This document shows, one piece after another, positions 35,507 through 45,110 of a stretch of DNA of 54,211 nt (positions are counted from its first letter, which is position 1; each line of letters begins with the position of its first letter). The notes beneath the pieces are model-generated. The model was given only the letters and a program-made list of their open reading frames with translations. It did no database searches and was not told where the DNA came from. The translations under genes were made by a program, and so were the position numbers. Source of the DNA: Anaerolineales bacterium (GTDB lineage Bacteria > Chloroflexota > Anaerolineae > Anaerolineales > UBA11579); the NCBI GenBank assembly GCA_020059485.1, contig JAGVCA010000044.1:1-54211 (forward strand), read 5' to 3'.

Positions 35507-36073
35507 TTACGCGGCTACCCGAACCAGGGCAGCCCGCAAAACACGGTCCCCGATCATATAGCCTTGTTGGATAACTTCAATGATCTGCCCGCTCTCGTGG
35601 TCCGGGCTTTCTTCCTGAGAGATGGCTTCATGCAGGTTGGGGTCGAACATCTCGCCCTCGACCTTCATCACGCTCACGCCTTCGCTTTCCAGCACACCTT
35701 GCAGTTTGCGGGCAACCAGTTCGATCCCATTGGCCCACTCGCCGGCCTCGCCCTCGGTCGGGCGGTCGGGCATTGCCCGGTTGAGGTCGTCCAGCACCGG
35801 CAGGATCCGCTTGATGACCCGGGCGGCCGTGTCTTCGTACATCCGGGCCTGGTCGCGCTCGACGCGCTTGCGGAAGTTGACAAATTCGGCCTGGGCGCGT
35901 TGCCAGCCGTCCAGGTTCGTGGCGGCTTCGGCTTCGGCCTCTGCCAACAACTGGCGCAGTTCGGCGGTTTCGTCCACCTCAGCAGCGGCCTCAGCCTCAG
36001 TGGCCGGTTCTTCTTCCGGCTTCACTTTCGGGTCCTGGATATCTTCCTGTTCGGTCTTATCTTTTTTGCTCAT
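35507..36073 (-). CDS. grpE: Nucleotide exchange factor GrpE
   Basis: A 188-aa GrpE: acidic disordered N-terminus (about residues 1-35), a long coiled-coil helix ([39 protein letters not shown]) and the conserved C-terminal beta domain ([41 protein letters not shown]). It releases ADP from DnaK. It lies between hrcA and dnaK in the usual order, 32 bases after hrcA. Confidence 0.97.
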   Translation of the reverse strand: MSKKDKTEQEDIQDPKVKPEEEPATEAEAAAEVDETAELRQLLAEAEAEAATNLDGWQRAQAEFVNFRKRVERDQARMYEDTAARVIKRILPVLDDLNRAMPDRPTEGEAGEWANGIELVARKLQGVLESEGVSVMKVEGEMFDPNLHEAISQEESPDHESGQIIEVIQQGYMIGDRVLRAALVRVAA

Positions 36074-36105
36074 ACGAATCCCTGATTATTGATTTGATTG
36101 CTCGT

Positions 36106-37164
36106 TCACCCGTCGGACGGCTCGTTGCCCAGAGTCTCATTGACCAGGTTGCTGAGCAGGCCGGCGACAAAATTGACGGTCGAGATGGTGTGTCCGTACG
36201 GCATCCTGATCGGGCCGAGCACCCCCAGCACGCCGGTGGCCAACTCGGGGACGCCGTAGCGGGCCAGCACCAGCGAACTGTCGCTCAGTTCCTCCCAGGT
36301 GCCCTCGCCGCCGATCAACACCTGCACCCCGCCAACCTCGGTGTTCAGGACGGTCTGGGTCAGCAGGTCCTCCAGCCGGGGACGCTCCTCCAGCACGCGC
36401 AAGGCGCGCCGGGCAGAAGCGACCTCCTCAAAGCCGGGTTCCGCCAGCATGTTGGTCCAGCCGTCCTGATAGACCTCGCCGGCGATGGCCAGTTCGGCCC
36501 GTTTGAGTTCATCTGCCACCAGCCGGTACATCTCCTGCCCGAGCGTGTCGAGTTCATGCGGCGACGCGGCTGAGAGCTCACGGCCGAGCCGGCCCGCCAA
36601 TAGGCTGTTGAGCAGGTTGGCGGTCTGGGTCAGCCGCTCCTGCGTGACCGGTTCGCCCAGCACCAGCATCTGCTGGCTGACCTTGCCGCCGACCATCACC
36701 AGGATCATCAGCACCTGCCGGCCGGTGGTGGAGATCAGCTGCAGGTGCTTGAAGGCCGGGCGCTCGGACTGCGGGGCGGTGACGATCGAGGCGGCGTTGG
36801 ACTGGTGCGCCAGCACGGAGGCGGCCAGCCGCATCCACTGGGCAGTATCGAAGCGGGCCTGATAGAACTGATGGGTGATGGTGTGGCGCAGCGAGAGGGG
36901 CAGTTCCGGTCGCTGCATCAGTTCCCGCACGAAGAAGCGGTAAGCGTCCTCGGTCGGTTCGCGGCCGGCAGTGTCGTGGTCCTTGCGCAGATAGTGAGCC
37001 TCTTCCAGCACAACCATCTCGTTACGGACGGTGGCGGAGGACATGTCGAGTTTGTAGTCCTCGACCAGGCGCGTGGAACTGACCGGCTTACCGTGCTCGA
37101 CATATTCCTGCACGATCAGGCCAAGGATCAGTTTCTGGCGCTCGGAGAGGGTAAATTCGTCCAT
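36106..37164 (-). CDS. hrcA: Heat-inducible transcription repressor HrcA
   Basis: A 352-aa repressor. N-terminal winged helix (residues 1-75: LSERQKLILGLIVQEYVEHGKPVSSTRLVEDYKLDMSSATVRNEMVVLEEAHYL), GAF-like effector domain and C-terminal GTISTVNFVAGLLSNLVNETLG-like end. In other bacteria HrcA binds CIRCE and is kept active by GroEL. ATG 37164; no strong Shine-Dalgarno was seen directly before it (GGACAAAA). The operator 37178-37204 lies between promoter and start, so it represses its own operon. DNA-recognition residues may have co-evolved with the altered operator. Confidence 0.95.
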   Translation of the reverse strand: MDEFTLSERQKLILGLIVQEYVEHGKPVSSTRLVEDYKLDMSSATVRNEMVVLEEAHYLRKDHDTAGREPTEDAYRFFVRELMQRPELPLSLRHTITHQFYQARFDTAQWMRLAASVLAHQSNAASIVTAPQSERPAFKHLQLISTTGRQVLMILVMVGGKVSQQMLVLGEPVTQERLTQTANLLNSLLAGRLGRELSAASPHELDTLGQEMYRLVADELKRAELAIAGEVYQDGWTNMLAEPGFEEVASARRALRVLEERPRLEDLLTQTVLNTEVGGVQVLIGGEGTWEELSDSSLVLARYGVPELATGVLGVLGPIRMPYGHTISTVNFVAGLLSNLVNETLGNEPSDG

Positions 37165-37177
37165 TTTTGTCCAATTT

Positions 37178-37204
37178 TTAGCAAGCGATAGGTTCGCTTG
37201 CTAA
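37178..37204 (-). promoter_or_regulatory. Diverged CIRCE operator upstream of hrcA
   Basis: TTAGCAAGC, nine bases, GCTTGCTAA. The length and spacing match the CIRCE consensus (TTAGCACTC-N9-GAGTGCTAA) exactly, but the inner three bases of each arm are changed in a compensated way (CTC to AGC, GAG to GCT). It lies 14 bases before the hrcA start. Confidence 0.88.
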
Positions 37205-37219
37205 AGGCATCAAAAGACT

Positions 37220-37248
37220 ATTTTAACACACCCAAAAACAAGGTGCAA
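37220..37248 (-). promoter_or_regulatory. Sigma-A promoter of the hrcA operon
   Basis: Minus strand TTGCAC (37243-37248), 17-base spacer, TAAAAT (37220-37225). Transcription should start near 37213, just upstream of the CIRCE-type operator. Confidence 0.8.
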
Positions 37249-37277
37249 GCACGAGGCCAGATTCTGGCGCGGGGTTC

Positions 37278-37787
37278 TTATGGGATTCTAATGGGTGAGG
37301 GTCGGTTCTTTCTAGTGCTTATTTTCTCTTCGATGAAATTAATAAGTTCGAAATGCGAGGCATTTGATGGCGTGTAAAAAGTTGTCGCCATCGGAAATTT
37401 CCAAAAGAGTCGAATGACTTGATGGGCCCAACCCAACTTTGTCGAGGACACGTAGTACCGCGACTGTCGAGTGTAATATTTCGGGTGAATAAAAACATGC
37501 TCCCCAAATCCAGATATATCTTCCCAGGCTATGACAAGCGGCTCACCATAGTAAAAAAGATACATAAACTTATCATCAACGTCAATCCTTTTTGGGGAAC
37601 TTTATCCGAAAATGAAAAGAATCAAAACTGGAACAACGGTGAAAACAATTGAGTAGAACCAGTCACTAACTGATTCTTTCTCGATTCCCAAAACAATCAA
37701 AAAAATCATAACTTCAAAGAGTATTAAAATCCAAATGACTGTATGCCAGATCTCCACTCCTTTGAAGTGAAATTCCTTTCTATCCAT
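37278..37787 (-). pseudogene. Small membrane protein gene split by an in-frame TAA
   Basis: Two reading frames (37602-37787 and 37278-37565) are in exactly the same phase and are separated only by a TAA at 37602-37604. The N-terminal part (ATG 37787, AAGGA seven bases before it) has two hydrophobic helices and ends VVPVLILFIFG; after the stop it continues SSPKRIDVDDKFMYLFYYGEPLVIAWEDISGF. Together they make a 169-codon protein with a plausible layout: two-helix anchor plus a small soluble domain with a PH-like EPLVIAWEDI motif. A nonsense mutation or stop read-through would explain it. The region is more AT-rich than its neighbours. Function unknown. Confidence 0.7.
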
Positions 37788-37878
37788 ATTTTTTCCTTCT
37801 CGAAAGAAATCAACTCTCGGGTTAATCACTCATCACAATAATACTGCCATGGAGACAAACTAATTGTGGAAGTATCAA

Positions 37879-39288
37879 TCACAGCCACTCCACCACCCCC
37901 GCCACATCCCGCAAAAACAACTCCCGTCCCAACATCTCCCGCATCGCCGCCACCGGACGCGCCTCCCGCGCCGCCAGCACCCCGACCGACTCGTCCGGGT
38001 GCAAACCCCCATGAACGCCCTTCATCACCGGGCAGAAGTAATACCCGTCCGCATAGTTCGAGAACACGATCAGATCCCCGCTGAACTTCCCGGTCAGCGC
38101 CGCCAGCCGCTCGAGCGAATAGACAGCCGGCTGCGTCTGTTTCTCCGCCCACATTGCCAACGGCAGCAGTTCTCCTTCCGGCGTCAGGGCCTGGTACCCC
38201 GCCTCCCAGCCGTGCGAGGCTGCATCACGTACCAAAATGCTGTCAAGTGCGTCCCTCAGACCGCCGCCGAACGCCCCCGTCCGGCTGGCTTGCCACAGCG
38301 CCTGCCCGACCCGCACCACATCGCCGGCAAAGTCCGGCGGTTCGCCCCAGTCCGCCTCCCCCCGCCTCAGATAGACATACGCCAGCCCGGCGTTCAGGCA
38401 CACCACTGCGTTGCTGCGCGGCCCCTCGCCGGGATAGTCGGATAGGTCAAAGCCCAGGGTGTCGAATAATTTCTTGAACTCGTTCTGGAACGGGAAGGCC
38501 ATCCGGATCGAGTGCTGCTCGTCCGGGACCACATCGATCTGTCCGTGGTCGGAGAACAGCAGCACCTGCATCCCGGCGGTCTCGTCCGGGTAGCGGGCGG
38601 AGAGGAAGTCCCACAGCGCGCCGATGTGCGGGTCGATCTCCTCGATCAGGTAATCCGCCTGCGCGCCGGTACCCTCGTAATGCGAGACCCCGTCCAGCCC
38701 TTTGAGGTAATAGGTCAGCACGTTCGGCAGTGGGCGGTCCGCCAACCAGGCTTTGGTGCGCGCCAGCAGGTCGTCGTCATAGTCCGGCTCGGAGATCCCG
38801 ATCACGCTCTTGGCTTTGGTCAGCCGGGCCAGGTTGGTCAACGTCGGCGGGATCCACTTGTCCGCCCCTTTGGCGTACATGTTGCCGACCACCAGACTGG
38901 TCAGCCCACGCTCGCCCAGGGTCTCGTAGATCGTCGGGACCTGCAGGCAGTCCGAGGCCAGCCCATCGGCGAAAACCATCACGGCGTCATCAAAATCCAG
39001 CAGGTCGCCGACGTCGAAGGCAAAACTGCGCGGCTTGCCCTGCAGGTCGCCAAAGCGGTCAAAGAACTGGTTGCCCAGCACGCCATGCTCGTTGGGGTTT
39101 TTTCCAGTGAAAATGGTCGCCTGGGCGCAGAAGGTGATACTCGGGGCGGTCGAGATCAGTGGGAAGTGGTTTTGGTCGCTGGCCGGTCCAAGGATCCGGC
39201 TGATGTGCGGCAGTTGGCCGGCCTGATACGCCCGCCGGAAGACGTCAAATCGCAGCCCGTCGATATCCAGTAGCAGCACATGACGCAT
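37879..39288 (-). CDS. Alkaline-phosphatase-fold hydrolase (nucleotide pyrophosphatase/phosphodiesterase-like)
   Basis: A 469-aa protein of the alkaline phosphatase superfamily. First metal ligands in VLLLDIDGLRFD (residues 4-15); nucleophile region STAPSITFCAQATIFTGKNPNEHG near 46-70 with Thr or Ser as candidate; KGLDGVSHYEG near 195; LLFSDHGQ near 245; a late histidine in GVHGGLHPDE. This pattern fits phosphodiesterases and phosphoglycerol-type hydrolases. No signal peptide, so probably cytoplasmic. It starts 10 bases after trmD with a weak Shine-Dalgarno and is likely cotranscribed. Confidence 0.8.
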   Translation of the reverse strand: MRHVLLLDIDGLRFDVFRRAYQAGQLPHISRILGPASDQNHFPLISTAPSITFCAQATIFTGKNPNEHGVLGNQFFDRFGDLQGKPRSFAFDVGDLLDFDDAVMVFADGLASDCLQVPTIYETLGERGLTSLVVGNMYAKGADKWIPPTLTNLARLTKAKSVIGISEPDYDDDLLARTKAWLADRPLPNVLTYYLKGLDGVSHYEGTGAQADYLIEEIDPHIGALWDFLSARYPDETAGMQVLLFSDHGQIDVVPDEQHSIRMAFPFQNEFKKLFDTLGFDLSDYPGEGPRSNAVVCLNAGLAYVYLRRGEADWGEPPDFAGDVVRVGQALWQASRTGAFGGGLRDALDSILVRDAASHGWEAGYQALTPEGELLPLAMWAEKQTQPAVYSLERLAALTGKFSGDLIVFSNYADGYYFCPVMKGVHGGLHPDESVGVLAAREARPVAAMREMLGRELFLRDVAGVVEWL

Positions 39289-39298
39289 GGTTTACCCG

Positions 39299-39979
39299 CT
39301 ATTCTCCATCCAGCATATCCGGCCGGCGCTCACGGGTGCGTTGTTCGGCCTGCTCCCGCCGCCATTTTTCGATCTCGGCGTGGTTGCCCGAGCGCAGCAC
39401 CTCCGGCACCTCCCAGCCGCGGAACTCCGGCGGGCGGGTAAAGTGCGGATATTCCAGCAGCCCGCTGGCGTGCGAGTCGTTCTGAGCCGCCTCCGGATCG
39501 CCCAATACACCGGGCACCAGCCGGCTGACCGCATCGATCACCGCCATTGCCGGGACCTCGCCGCCGGTCAGTACAAAGTCGCCCAGGCTGATCTCATCCG
39601 TCACCAGGTATTGCACCACCCGCTCGTCCACCCCCTCATAGCGGCCGCAAAGCAAGGCGATCTGCCCCTGCCCGGCCAGTTCCTCGGCCACCCTTTGGGT
39701 AAAGGTCCGGCCCTGCGGCGTCAGCAGGATCACCGGGCAGGTCGGCGGCGCGCCCAGCACCCCTTCCACCGCCGCGAAGATCGGTTCCGGTTTCATCACC
39801 ATCCCGCCGCCGCCGCCGTAAGGCACATCGTCGGTGGTGTGGTGGCGGTCGCTGGTGTAATCGCGGATATTATGCAGGCGCACATCCAGCAAACCGGCCT
39901 GGCGAGCCCGCTTGAGGATGCTCTCATCCAGATAGGCAGAAAACATTTCCGGGAACAGGGTAAAGACATCGTAACGCAT
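39299..39979 (-). CDS. trmD: tRNA (guanine-N1)-methyltransferase TrmD
   Basis: A 226-aa SPOUT methyltransferase making m1G37. Motifs: [21 protein letters not shown] at the start, [44 protein letters not shown] (trefoil-knot SAM site). ATG 39979 begins the conserved N-terminus; eleven upstream codons overlap the -10 box. TATAAT lies six bases before the ATG, so the message is probably leaderless. rimM and rplS, usual neighbours, are absent. Confidence 0.96.
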   Translation of the reverse strand: MRYDVFTLFPEMFSAYLDESILKRARQAGLLDVRLHNIRDYTSDRHHTTDDVPYGGGGGMVMKPEPIFAAVEGVLGAPPTCPVILLTPQGRTFTQRVAEELAGQGQIALLCGRYEGVDERVVQYLVTDEISLGDFVLTGGEVPAMAVIDAVSRLVPGVLGDPEAAQNDSHASGLLEYPHFTRPPEFRGWEVPEVLRSGNHAEIEKWRREQAEQRTRERRPDMLDGE

Positions 39980-39985
39980 GGGAAT

Positions 39986-39991
39986 ATTATA
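39986..39991 (-). promoter_or_regulatory. -10 box of trmD (leaderless mRNA)
   Basis: A perfect TATAAT on the minus strand ends six bases before the trmD start codon, the same spacing as at prmA and the SDR gene. The -35 is weak. Confidence 0.6.
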
Positions 39992-40227
39992 CAGCGGATA
40001 GTTCCCAGTCATCAGCCGCCAGGGGTTGCGTGGGTATATAGTCCGAGGTCAGATCGTCGCTTCACAGGTCGTCTAATAATGAGACCAGAATCCCCAGGCG
40101 CCAATTCACCCGGTGCCTATTCCCTCATTCCTCGCAAAATGTTTATACGTTACTTATATCCCCGTAGGCCAATCGTCAGGGAATCGTCCTTGACGGTTGG
40201 CACGGATGCATAATAATATAGAGGACT

Positions 40228-41496
40228 ATGTATCTAAAAGGTAGTAAATGGCGCATGGATAAAAAGCGCCGCTCACAGCGCACCAATCCGGCCATCGTGA
40301 TCATGATCCTGGCCCTGATCGCTTTGGTGTGGTATTTCGACCAGTTCGTGGTCGAGGCTTTGCCATTCGCCCAAGCCCCCACCGCCACCCCCACTCCGGT
40401 GCCCGAAACCCTGGAACTCGAAGCCGATCGCCTGGCGGCGGAAGGCAGCCTGAACCAGGCTGTCGAGACCTACAAGCAGGCCATCATGGTCAGCGGCGGG
40501 TTGCCCAATCTGGCCGGGCTGTACGTCAAACTGGCCCACGCCCAGATCCTGGCCGGGGAATACGCAGCCGCCAAGACCAGCGCCGAGAACGCCCTGCTGC
40601 TCAACGACCAGAACCCGACCGCCCTGGCCGAACTTGGTTGGTCTTACAGTTACCTTGGTAACGAAGTCGAAGCCGAGAAAGCCTTACTGCAAGCCCTTGA
40701 ACTGAACCCGGACAGCGTGGAAGCCCATGCCTATTATGCCGAGCTGCTGACCGATCAGGGTGACTACGAAGGCGCGGCGGTCCATTCCCGCCAGGCCCTC
40801 CAGCTGGACAGCCAGTCCCTGGTGGCGCTGCGGGCGCGCGGTTATGTCCTGTATTTCACCGGCAACTACGATGAAGCTGCCGTGCACTTTGAGCAGGCAA
40901 TCGCCATCAACGACCGGGTCGCCGACCTGCACCAGTTCCTCGGCCTGATCTACTGGACCCTCGGCCGCACGGATGAGGCCATCGAACGCTTCAACGTCGC
41001 CGACACTTTTGACCCGGATAACCCCTTGCCGGATACCTACATCTCGCGCATCTACCTGGGCATCGGCGAGTACGCCAAAGCCGCCCAGTTTGCCCGCTCG
41101 GCCGTCGACAACGAACCGGCCAACCCGATCCGCTGGGGCAACTGGGGGGTTGCCCTATTCAAAAACCTGCAATACCCCGAAGCCATCGACGCTTTCCGCT
41201 ACGCCATTCGCGGCGGCCAGACCGAAGATGGTATCAGCGTGACAGGCATGGCGCTGGACTTTGACAAGGCCGAATATTTCTATATGTACGGCCTGGCCCT
41301 GGCCTATACCCGTCAATGCTCCGAAGCGCTGCCGATCTTCCAGGCGCTGATCACCAATGTCCCCACCGATGAGGTCGCGATTGCCAATGCCGAGGTCGGC
41401 ATCGAGATCTGTGAGCAGTATGTCTCCACCGGCAACCCGGCAGGCGGCCAGGATCCGGAGACCACGCCAACGACCGAGCCAAACGACGGCTCCTGA
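40228..41496 (+). CDS. Membrane-anchored TPR protein
   Basis: A 422-aa protein: basic N-terminus, one membrane helix (about 20-38), a short Pro/Thr linker (APTATPTPVPE) and roughly nine TPR units from residue 55 on (AEGSLNQAVETYKQAI, AGEYAAAKTSAENALLLNDQNPTALAELGWSY and so on). TPRs serve protein-protein binding; the partner is unknown. ATG 40228 may be leaderless or read from GAGG three bases upstream; ATG 40255 (MDKKRRSQ) is an alternative. A promoter TTGACG (40190) with a weak -10 lies upstream. Paralogue of the next gene. Confidence 0.8.
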   Translation: MYLKGSKWRMDKKRRSQRTNPAIVIMILALIALVWYFDQFVVEALPFAQAPTATPTPVPETLELEADRLAAEGSLNQAVETYKQAIMVSGGLPNLAGLYVKLAHAQILAGEYAAAKTSAENALLLNDQNPTALAELGWSYSYLGNEVEAEKALLQALELNPDSVEAHAYYAELLTDQGDYEGAAVHSRQALQLDSQSLVALRARGYVLYFTGNYDEAAVHFEQAIAINDRVADLHQFLGLIYWTLGRTDEAIERFNVADTFDPDNPLPDTYISRIYLGIGEYAKAAQFARSAVDNEPANPIRWGNWGVALFKNLQYPEAIDAFRYAIRGGQTEDGISVTGMALDFDKAEYFYMYGLALAYTRQCSEALPIFQALITNVPTDEVAIANAEVGIEICEQYVSTGNPAGGQDPETTPTTEPNDGS

Positions 41497-41517
41497 CCGG
41501 CCGGAGACAACCCAGCC

Positions 41518-42855
41518 ATGAAAGTTCCAGACCAGAACAGACTACTCTTCCGCAAAAAAGGGCAGATGTTTTCGATCACCGGGGTGATCGTGATCGTAGC
41601 GCTGATTGCGCTGAACATCACCATCGTCACCACCGCCGACGATCTGGAAATGATGCTGCTCGGCACTCCGACCCCCACCCGGACCTCAAATTCCTACCTG
41701 CTGGAAGCGCAAGCCCTGCGCGGTTCCGGCGACCTGGGCAGCGCTATCGCCGCCTACCAGGAAGCCCTGGCTTATGACCCCACCAATGTCGAAGCCCTGA
41801 CGGAACTAGCCCGCCTGCAAACCTATTACTCCCGCCTGCTGACGCCCAATATCGGCTACGATCAGTTGCTGGCCGCCCGGGAGAACATCGACCGCGCCGT
41901 CGAGCTGGCTCCGGAGGACAGCAATGTCCATGCGGTGCGCGCCCTGGTGCTCGACTGGCTGGCCACCTCCACCTCGACACCATTTGAGGACCGCGAGTCG
42001 CTGTTACTGGAAGCCACTCAGGCGGCCACCCTGGCCCTGCAGCTCAATAACCGCAACGCGCTGGCGATCGCCTTCCGGGCTGAGATCCTGTCCGACCAGC
42101 AGCGTTTCGACCAGGCCATTCAACTGGCCGAGCAGGCCGTCGCCCTGGAACCCAATCTGATGGACACTCACCGGGTGCTGGCAAATGTACTGGAATCCAC
42201 CCGCTATTACAGCCAGGCGATCGAGCAATACAAAGCCGCCGCGGCCATCGAGCCGAACATGACCTTCCTCTACATCTCCATCGGGCAGAACTACCGCCAG
42301 CTGGAGCTCTACGACCAGGCGCTGGAATACTTCGACCGGGCCGCATCGATCAACAAGAACAACGGCATCAACGACCCACTGCCTTACCTGGGGATCGCCA
42401 AAACCTATGCCCGCCAGGGTGAATTCTTTGCCGCTGCCCTGAATGCCGAGGTGGCGCTCTCCTTTGACTACACCAACCCCGACCTGTACGGCCAGCTCGG
42501 TTTCATCCGGCGGCAGGCGCGCAACTTCGAAGGTGCACTGCCAATGCTGGCTTGTGCGGTTGAAGGCTGTGAGGTGCTGTACGATGAATTCTTCGGGGTC
42601 ATCCCGCTGATCGACGCCAGCGAAGAACAACTGCAAAGCCTGGAGCGGATCGAGGTGACCGGCCTGCCGCTGAACAACGGTTCGGTGGTCTATTATTACG
42701 TCTATGCTTCAACCTTGGCAGCCTTTAACCGCTGCGACGAGTCCGAGCCGCTCCATGAAGAACTTGAAGCCCTGTACGGCGGTGATGAGACCATCATGGC
42801 GATCGTCGCTGAGAACCGGCAGGTTTGCCGGATCCTGGCCGAGCAGGAGAAATAA
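41518..42855 (+). CDS. Membrane-anchored TPR protein, paralogue
   Basis: A 445-aa protein of the same layout: membrane helix at about residues 18-40, a short linker with TPTPTRTSNSY, then about nine to ten TPR units (for example SGDLGSAIAAYQEALAYDPTNVEALTELARLQ and ELYDQALEYFDRAASINKNNG). It follows the previous TPR gene by 21 bases, GGAG precedes ATG by 11 bases, and the two are likely one operon that arose by duplication. No specific function. Confidence 0.8.
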   Translation: MKVPDQNRLLFRKKGQMFSITGVIVIVALIALNITIVTTADDLEMMLLGTPTPTRTSNSYLLEAQALRGSGDLGSAIAAYQEALAYDPTNVEALTELARLQTYYSRLLTPNIGYDQLLAARENIDRAVELAPEDSNVHAVRALVLDWLATSTSTPFEDRESLLLEATQAATLALQLNNRNALAIAFRAEILSDQQRFDQAIQLAEQAVALEPNLMDTHRVLANVLESTRYYSQAIEQYKAAAAIEPNMTFLYISIGQNYRQLELYDQALEYFDRAASINKNNGINDPLPYLGIAKTYARQGEFFAAALNAEVALSFDYTNPDLYGQLGFIRRQARNFEGALPMLACAVEGCEVLYDEFFGVIPLIDASEEQLQSLERIEVTGLPLNNGSVVYYYVYASTLAAFNRCDESEPLHEELEALYGGDETIMAIVAENRQVCRILAEQEK

Positions 42856-42918
42856 ACCGGCCGGGAGGGGGCGTGGTCCATTTCCGTAAGAGTAATATTA
42901 GAATAATCCTTCGTTCGC

Positions 42919-42947
42919 TTGACTGTTTGGGAAAAAATCAGTATCAT
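42919..42947 (+). promoter_or_regulatory. Sigma-A promoter of groESL
   Basis: TTGACT (42919-42924), 17-base spacer, TATCAT (42942-42947). Transcription should start near 42954, three bases before the CIRCE-type operator. Confidence 0.85.
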
Positions 42948-42956
42948 TCAGTCTGG

Positions 42957-42983
42957 TTAGCAAACCATAGCGTCGCTTGCTAA
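42957..42983 (+). promoter_or_regulatory. Diverged CIRCE operator upstream of groES
   Basis: TTAGCAAAC, nine bases, GCTTGCTAA. The right arm is identical to that at hrcA, the left arm differs in one base. Position directly after the promoter is that expected for HrcA repression. Confidence 0.88.
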
Positions 42984-43013
42984 AATCCACAAATCAAACA
43001 TTTGGAGGCTTGT

Positions 43014-43298
43014 ATGAAACTCAAACCCCTCGCAGACCGTGTCGTGGTGGAACCAATCGAGCAGGATGAGATCACCGCTGGTGGCATCGTGCTCCCCGAA
43101 ACAGCCAAAGAAAAACCCCAAAAAGGCACCGTGCTGGCTGTCGGCCCGGGCAAGTTCGAAGACGGCTCACTGGTCGAGATGCAGGTCAAAAAAGGCGACC
43201 AGGTTTTATTCGCCAAGTATGCCGGGACCGAGATCAAAATGGACGGCAAAAAGGTCCTGATCCTGCGCGAATCCGACCTGCTGGCAATCGTCGAGTAA
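43014..43298 (+). CDS. groES: Co-chaperonin GroES
   Basis: A 94-aa Gro[41 protein letters not shown] contains the mobile loop; then [10 protein letters not shown] and [34 protein letters not shown]. It caps GroEL as a heptamer. ATG 43014 has GGAGG five bases upstream; the frame is open for four further codons with no support. It shares the promoter and operator with groEL. Confidence 0.98.
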   Translation: MKLKPLADRVVVEPIEQDEITAGGIVLPETAKEKPQKGTVLAVGPGKFEDGSLVEMQVKKGDQVLFAKYAGTEIKMDGKKVLILRESDLLAIVE

Positions 43299-43340
43299 TA
43301 ACGTAGACCTAATAATCAAATCTCACTAGGAGTAAATCAT

Positions 43341-44972
<1,632 letters not shown>

Positions 44973-45020
44973 GATCAAACGGCAAGCCGTTTGATCTAGG
45001 GAGTTTGCTGCGCAAACTCC
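44973..45020 (+). repeat. Two successive hairpins after groEL
   Basis: GATCAAACGGC-AA-GCCGTTTGATC (44973-44996) starts right after the groEL stop and is followed by GGAGTTTGC-TGC-GCAAACTCC (45000-45020). Neither has a T-tract; they may protect the mRNA 3-prime end in addition to the terminator at 45054. Confidence 0.6.
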
Positions 45021-45053
45021 ACGATCAAGATAAGCAGATACTCAGAAGATACG

Positions 45054-45084
45054 AAACAAGCCCCGGGATTTCCGGGGCTTGTTT
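45054..45084. terminator. Bidirectional terminator between groEL and the amidohydrolase gene
   Basis: A 13-base-pair stem (45054-45066 with 45072-45084) with arms ending AAACAAG/CTTGTTT and a five-base loop. T-rich ends on both strands let it stop both convergent transcripts. Confidence 0.85.
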
Positions 45085-45110
45085 CTTTATCGGGGAACAC
45101 CCCTTGCATA

